15,743 nucleotides of DNA, from contig CAUCBQ010000033.1 of assembly GCA_958441075.1 (NCBI GenBank), positions 1-15,743 on the forward strand, read 5' to 3'. Every line of letters begins with the position of its first letter. Position 1 is the first letter of the stretch. This document shows positions 12,420-15,743 of the stretch, piece after piece. The position numbers and the translations under genes are program-made. The DNA is from an uncultured Clostridiaceae bacterium (GTDB lineage Bacteria; Bacillota; Clostridia; Lachnospirales; Lachnospiraceae). Under the pieces are notes generated by a model. It did no database searches and was not told the origin of the DNA. It saw only the letters and a list, made by a program, of their open reading frames with translations.

Positions 12420-15184
12420 TGCAGGCAGCAAGCAGCAAATACAAAGAGGTTATGCGCCGCAAATGGCGCAATCCTCTGTCCCATCTGCGTGTTACGATTG
12501 GTCTCATCAACCAGGAGGCACAGGCATCCGCATATATTCCAGATCCGGATCAGTATACTTATTTTTCCGACCTTAAGAAACCCATGGATAATTACAAGGT
12601 ACAGGAGCTGTATGGTACCTGTGATGAGGATTATACGCAGGTGGATGGCTCCATGTACTTCCTGCCCCATGAGGCAGATGCAGTGGTTCTCAATCAGGGA
12701 CTTGTGACGGAGAAGCTTCTGGGAGATATCGAGATCCGTTTTCCAGTTCAGTATGATATTAAGGGACTGACGGTAGAATTTGGGAAAGCATACCCGGTAG
12801 ATTTTTCCATTGTGTCCGATAATCATACAGTAGAGGTTACAGGCAATGCAGACGGTCATTATGTGACTGAGGAGATCTTCGAGGGGGCCACCTTCTTGCG
12901 GTTCTCCCCGTCCCGGATGATGAATGGGCAGAGCCGGTTCCGGATCAATCAGATCACCATGGGAATAGGCATTTACTTTGACAGTCGTAAAATTCTGTCG
13001 GCTACCAAAAAGGAACATATCAGCCCTATATCAGAGGAATTGCCTACGATTGATTTCAGTCTGACAGTCAGCAATAAAGACCGGGCTTTTGACGTGGAGA
13101 ACGATGAGAGCAGCGTTAACTTTTTTGAACTGGGGCAGGATATAGAGGCACTGTACGGACAGGAATTGGATGACGGGACCATAGAATGGATTCCGGGCAT
13201 TAACCTGGCACTGAAAGAGTGGTCTGCGGATGATGAGAAACTGAACCTGAGCGCATCCGACCGGTTTGACAGCATGGACAGTACCTATTACCGGGGGCAG
13301 TATCATCCGGAGGGGATCAGTCTGTATGATCTGGCGGTGGATGTATTCACGGACGCGGGGATAGATCCAAGAGAATACGGGGTTGATACCTATCTTAAAA
13401 CAGTGATTGTCAGGAATCCGATCCCGGTTGTGGCCCACAAGGAAGCGCTCCAACTGATTGCCAATGCGGGCCGATGCATCCTGTATCAGGATCGGGCCGG
13501 AAAGATATATCTGAAATCCAGCTTTGTGCCGGAGATGTCCGTATCATCAGAGGATGAGGCGTATTTCTCCCATGTCAGTACGATATTAAGCAAGGATGCA
13601 GGCACCCGTGATGAGTATGCACTGACAGGGCAGGATTATTCTACGACAGGCAGCACAATGTATTTCCTTCCACGGCAGTCTGATGGGGGAACATACCTCA
13701 ATACCGGATATGTCTCTGATCTGGCAGCGGATGAAAAAGGAGCCTTTCAGAATAACCCAACCGTTACCCTTACGATGGAAGCGGCATATAAGTGTTTTGG
13801 CGTTACGCTGATGTTTGGACACAACTGGCCGGATACTGCGGTATTCCATTCATACAACAGCGGAGAGCTTCAGGAAGATTACGAAGTCAGAGGTTTGGAA
13901 CAGACAGCAGTAATCGGCCATGAGTTCCCGGAGTTCGATCAGCTGGTTATTGAGTTCACGAAGGGAGCACCCAATAACCGTGTGATTCTGGATCAGATCG
14001 CTTTCGGGGACAGCACGGATTATGTACTGGAGTATGGCGTAGAGCTGACGAAAACGCCGGAAGGTACCAAGCTGCCCCGGGTGAAAGAGCTGCAGGTATT
14101 GCGTACTCTGTATAGCCAAGGGAATGGCGAGGTACAGGAACTGATCCAGGAAACGATCAGCCTGACAGCGCAGGATAACCAGTATACATTCTATTTTTCT
14201 AACCCTTCCTATGATCTGCGGGTTGAGATACCGGAACGCGTAGAGGTATCCAATATAATCCAGAATGGTTCATTTGATGAAGGTATAAGCGGATGGAGAA
14301 ACGGACAGTATGATGCAGCCAGAAAATGTGCATATGTAGTTGCTACAGGAAACAGCGCTGTTGTAATGGATCAGCCGGTACAGATGATATCCGGTCATAA
14401 GTATTATCTGCGAGGCAGTTTCATGAGAGAAGAGGAACCGGATGCATATTCCGGGAATGATGAGTATGATTTAACCTGTAAGGGGGCTCCTGAGTCATTT
14501 AACATCAATGTGAGGCCAGAGGTTTTTCCTTCAGACGGAATGTGGCATACAAGGTCAGTGATTGATACGGTCAGCGTTACCGGGGAATGGATGGTCAGGG
14601 TGTATACATATGCCGGCAAGAAGCTATTCGCGGACTCTCTGCTTCTGATTGATCTGACGGAGGCTTGGGGAGAAGGTCGTGAGCCGGATCTGGAGTGGTG
14701 TGATAAATATATCGAGTATTTCTCAGGAAACGCAAGTATACCAAAGTACGGATGTGAGATTATAGAAAGCAGTGCTTACTATGCAACTGTGGCGCTCGAA
14801 GGTGTTACAGAAACGGCAGAGGTTGTAATAAGCGGTAAGGAATATGCGGTAACACAAGCCAAGGTCAGTCGTCAACTTAATCCTACAGGAAACTTGGAAA
14901 CCTGGGAGAATCCGTTGGTGTCGGATGTGGTCCATGCGGCTGATCTGGCGGATTGGATCGGTGATTACTTTGAGGCTGACCGGGAATATAACCTGCAATA
15001 TCGGGGAGAACCAAGGATAGACGCCAATGACATTGCATTTCTTGAAAATAAGTATGTTCCAGATCTTCTGATCCGCGTGACAGACCACACATTGAAATAT
15101 AATGGGGCACTATCCGGGACGATCAAGGCAAGGAGGGATATGAGCTATGTGGCAACAGCCAAAAACAGACTGGCAGGCAAGTGA
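12419..15184 (+). CDS. Large tail-tip (distal tail/Tal-like) protein with internal duplicated beta domains
   Basis: A 921-aa protein; ATG 12419 overlaps the upstream stop (TAATG), with a weak GGGGTGAT upstream. It begins with NPLSHLRVTIGLINQEAQAS, known from Firmicute phage tip proteins. Two similar modules appear: residues about 72-180 and about 407-530. Both open with a DYT/DYS...MYFLP motif (Met79, Met414), then an LNxG stretch, a GLTVEFG or GVTLMFG strand and a final RINQITMGIG or ILDQIAFGD strand. Between them lies a tail-protein core (TIDFSLTVSNKDRAFDVEND, FFELGQDIEALYGQ). Residues about 611-770 read IQNGSFDEGISGWR, GHKYYLRG and LLIDLTEAWGEGREP, a carbohydrate-binding (CBM4/9-like) insertion. 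The end (about 780-921) has QLNPTGNLETWENPLVSD. The likely role is baseplate hub and host adsorption; sugar binding is inferred. Confidence 0.85.
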   Translation: MQAASSKYKEVMRRKWRNPLSHLRVTIGLINQEAQASAYIPDPDQYTYFSDLKKPMDNYKVQELYGTCDEDYTQVDGSMYFLPHEADAVVLNQGLVTEKLLGDIEIRFPVQYDIKGLTVEFGKAYPVDFSIVSDNHTVEVTGNADGHYVTEEIFEGATFLRFSPSRMMNGQSRFRINQITMGIGIYFDSRKILSATKKEHISPISEELPTIDFSLTVSNKDRAFDVENDESSVNFFELGQDIEALYGQELDDGTIEWIPGINLALKEWSADDEKLNLSASDRFDSMDSTYYRGQYHPEGISLYDLAVDVFTDAGIDPREYGVDTYLKTVIVRNPIPVVAHKEALQLIANAGRCILYQDRAGKIYLKSSFVPEMSVSSEDEAYFSHVSTILSKDAGTRDEYALTGQDYSTTGSTMYFLPRQSDGGTYLNTGYVSDLAADEKGAFQNNPTVTLTMEAAYKCFGVTLMFGHNWPDTAVFHSYNSGELQEDYEVRGLEQTAVIGHEFPEFDQLVIEFTKGAPNNRVILDQIAFGDSTDYVLEYGVELTKTPEGTKLPRVKELQVLRTLYSQGNGEVQELIQETISLTAQDNQYTFYFSNPSYDLRVEIPERVEVSNIIQNGSFDEGISGWRNGQYDAARKCAYVVATGNSAVVMDQPVQMISGHKYYLRGSFMREEEPDAYSGNDEYDLTCKGAPESFNINVRPEVFPSDGMWHTRSVIDTVSVTGEWMVRVYTYAGKKLFADSLLLIDLTEAWGEGREPDLEWCDKYIEYFSGNASIPKYGCEIIESSAYYATVALEGVTETAEVVISGKEYAVTQAKVSRQLNPTGNLETWENPLVSDVVHAADLADWIGDYFEADREYNLQYRGEPRIDANDIAFLENKYVPDLLIRVTDHTLKYNGALSGTIKARRDMSYVATAKNRLAGK

Positions 15185-15554
15185 TTTTTTTAATATTCAG
15201 GATTACAACCGGATTAAGGGCAATCTTAACGAGATCCGGAACATGGCCTTGGAACTCTGGCCGGAGTTTGATTTTGAGGATATGGGGCAGGACAAGACTT
15301 ATCAGGACTATGGATTCTATGCAGATGAGATTAACCGGTTTGAGGATAATCTGGATCACATTTGCGCCGGCACATATCCGTTTGAGATCGGAGAAAAGCA
15401 GACATACAGTGAGAATCAGCCCTTTATTGGCTGGGAGGAACTGAACCGGATTGAAAGCGCCTGTCTGAAAATGTATCTGAATATTCAGTCGGGCATGGAC
15501 AGCAGGCCAACCTTGGAAATGACATTGGGAGGAGATGTAAATACATGGCTTTAA
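15147..15554 (+). CDS. Tail-associated protein of unknown function
   Basis: A 135-aa protein overlapping the tip gene by 38 bp. ATG 15147 is chosen because GGAGGG (15132-15137) lies about 9 nt upstream; the ATG at 15140 belongs to the tip gene frame. It starts MWQQPKTDWQASDFFNIQDY, followed by a helical stretch (NRIKGNLNEIRNMALELW), an acidic DFEDMGQDKTYQDYG segment, a second NRFEDNLDHICAGTYP segment, and WEELNRIESACLKMYLNIQS near the end. The repeat of an N-R-I/F-x-x-N-L pattern suggests two related helical hairpins. Proteins of this look commonly follow tip genes in Clostridia phages, but I know no proven role; a baseplate or fibre-attachment part is plausible. Coupled translation is likely from the overlap. 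Confidence 0.75.
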   Translation: MWQQPKTDWQASDFFNIQDYNRIKGNLNEIRNMALELWPEFDFEDMGQDKTYQDYGFYADEINRFEDNLDHICAGTYPFEIGEKQTYSENQPFIGWEELNRIESACLKMYLNIQSGMDSRPTLEMTLGGDVNTWL

Positions 15555-15743
15555 AAACAGATTTTGTGGACGCTCTTTTTGAACAGAAAAAGATTCGTTT
15601 GAATGAAAATGGGGATGGAACGGTGACGCCGGTAGATGAAACAGAGTATACCTGTCAGGGAGATAAGTTTGGGGCGAAAGAAATCAACGCAACCAACGAG
15701 GCAGTAAACGGTCTGTCAGAGGATATGGTAGACCTAAAAAAAT
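15545..15743 (+). CDS. Tail/baseplate protein, N-terminal part only (runs off the window)
   Basis: ATG 15545 lies 10 nt before the end of the previous gene; AGGAG (15530-15534) is 10 nt upstream. The frame is open to the window end, giving 66 residues: MALKTDFVDALFEQKKIRLN, then NGDGTVTPVDETEYTCQGDK and FGAKEINATNEAVNGLSEDM. The pattern of a short N-terminal stretch, GDGTVxxxDxTxYxQxGDxFG and INATNxAVNG is common to the starts of small baseplate or fibre-attachment proteins in Firmicute phages. The rest, and so the function, lies beyond the window. Confidence 0.72.
   Translation, partial: MALKTDFVDALFEQKKIRLNENGDGTVTPVDETEYTCQGDKFGAKEINATNEAVNGLSEDMVDLKK

Noticed and set aside
12203..13018. 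Long minus-strand open frame (271 aa) across the DUF6711-like/tail-tip gene junction
   Set aside because: It runs opposite to well supported genes, spans their junction, and its translation shows no family-like pattern; composition of the forward genes explains it.
1..15743. tRNA genes, CRISPR arrays, insertion sequences or attachment sites
   Set aside because: No cloverleaf-like, spacer-repeat, transposase or integrase-associated structure was seen on either strand by reading; the window is wholly occupied by phage structural genes.

Overview
This window is a late structural (head and tail morphogenesis) module of a siphophage or prophage. Every gene is on the plus strand, tightly packed with short overlaps (TGATG, ATGA, TAATG) and mostly strong Shine-Dalgarno sequences of the AGGAGG type. 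That gene density, the mid-40s to low-50s GC of most of the module, and the protein types (portal + minor capsid protein 2 + GP20-type scaffold + HK97-fold capsid + Gp15-type tail chaperone + Com-like zinc ribbon) point to a temperate phage of a low-to-mid GC Firmicute. A gut Clostridia/Lachnospiraceae host is my best guess. No integrase, terminase, lysis or host gene lies in the window, so prophage versus free phage cannot be decided.

Layout. Head: portal (3' part, to 1139), a 73-aa overlapping ORF (1063-1284), minor capsid protein 2 (1281-3026), a 59-aa ORF (3026-3205), a terminator-like hairpin and a perfect 16-bp palindrome (3208-3269), two small accessory ORFs (3285-3437, 3434-3700), a hairpin-containing leader (3701-3809), scaffold (3810-4412), major capsid protein (4419-5372) and a small post-capsid protein (5385-5645). 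Connector and neck: head-tail connector (5647-6033), head-closure candidate (6041-6379), minor capsid/tail completion protein (6379-6759) and tail-terminator candidate (6759-7157). Tail: tail tube (7167-7625), tail assembly chaperone with a frameshift extension (7645-8275), Com-like zinc ribbon (8282-8446), tape measure (8496-12032), DUF6711-like protein (12045-12419), 921-aa tail-tip protein (12419-15184), a 135-aa tail-associated protein (15147-15554) and the start of another tail/baseplate gene (15545 to the end).

The genes act as one assembly line: portal, scaffold and capsid make the prohead; the minor capsid protein is likely packaged inside it; connector, closure and terminator proteins join head to tail; chaperone, tape measure and tube protein build the tail; and the 921-aa protein and its followers form the adsorption tip.

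Three things stand out. First, the minor capsid (MuF-like) protein carries an AT-rich C-terminal domain with a zinc metallopeptidase signature (HELFH, with a downstream ETWAQ). It is followed at once by an equally AT-rich 59-aa ORF and a terminator-like hairpin, which has the look of a phage-borne MuF effector/immunity cassette. Second, the tail chaperone extension is reached only by a +1 or -2 frameshift rather than the usual -1, with a GAGAG slip candidate and an 11-bp stem beginning at the stop codon. Third, the tape measure and tail-tip genes show mosaic or duplicated internal architecture.
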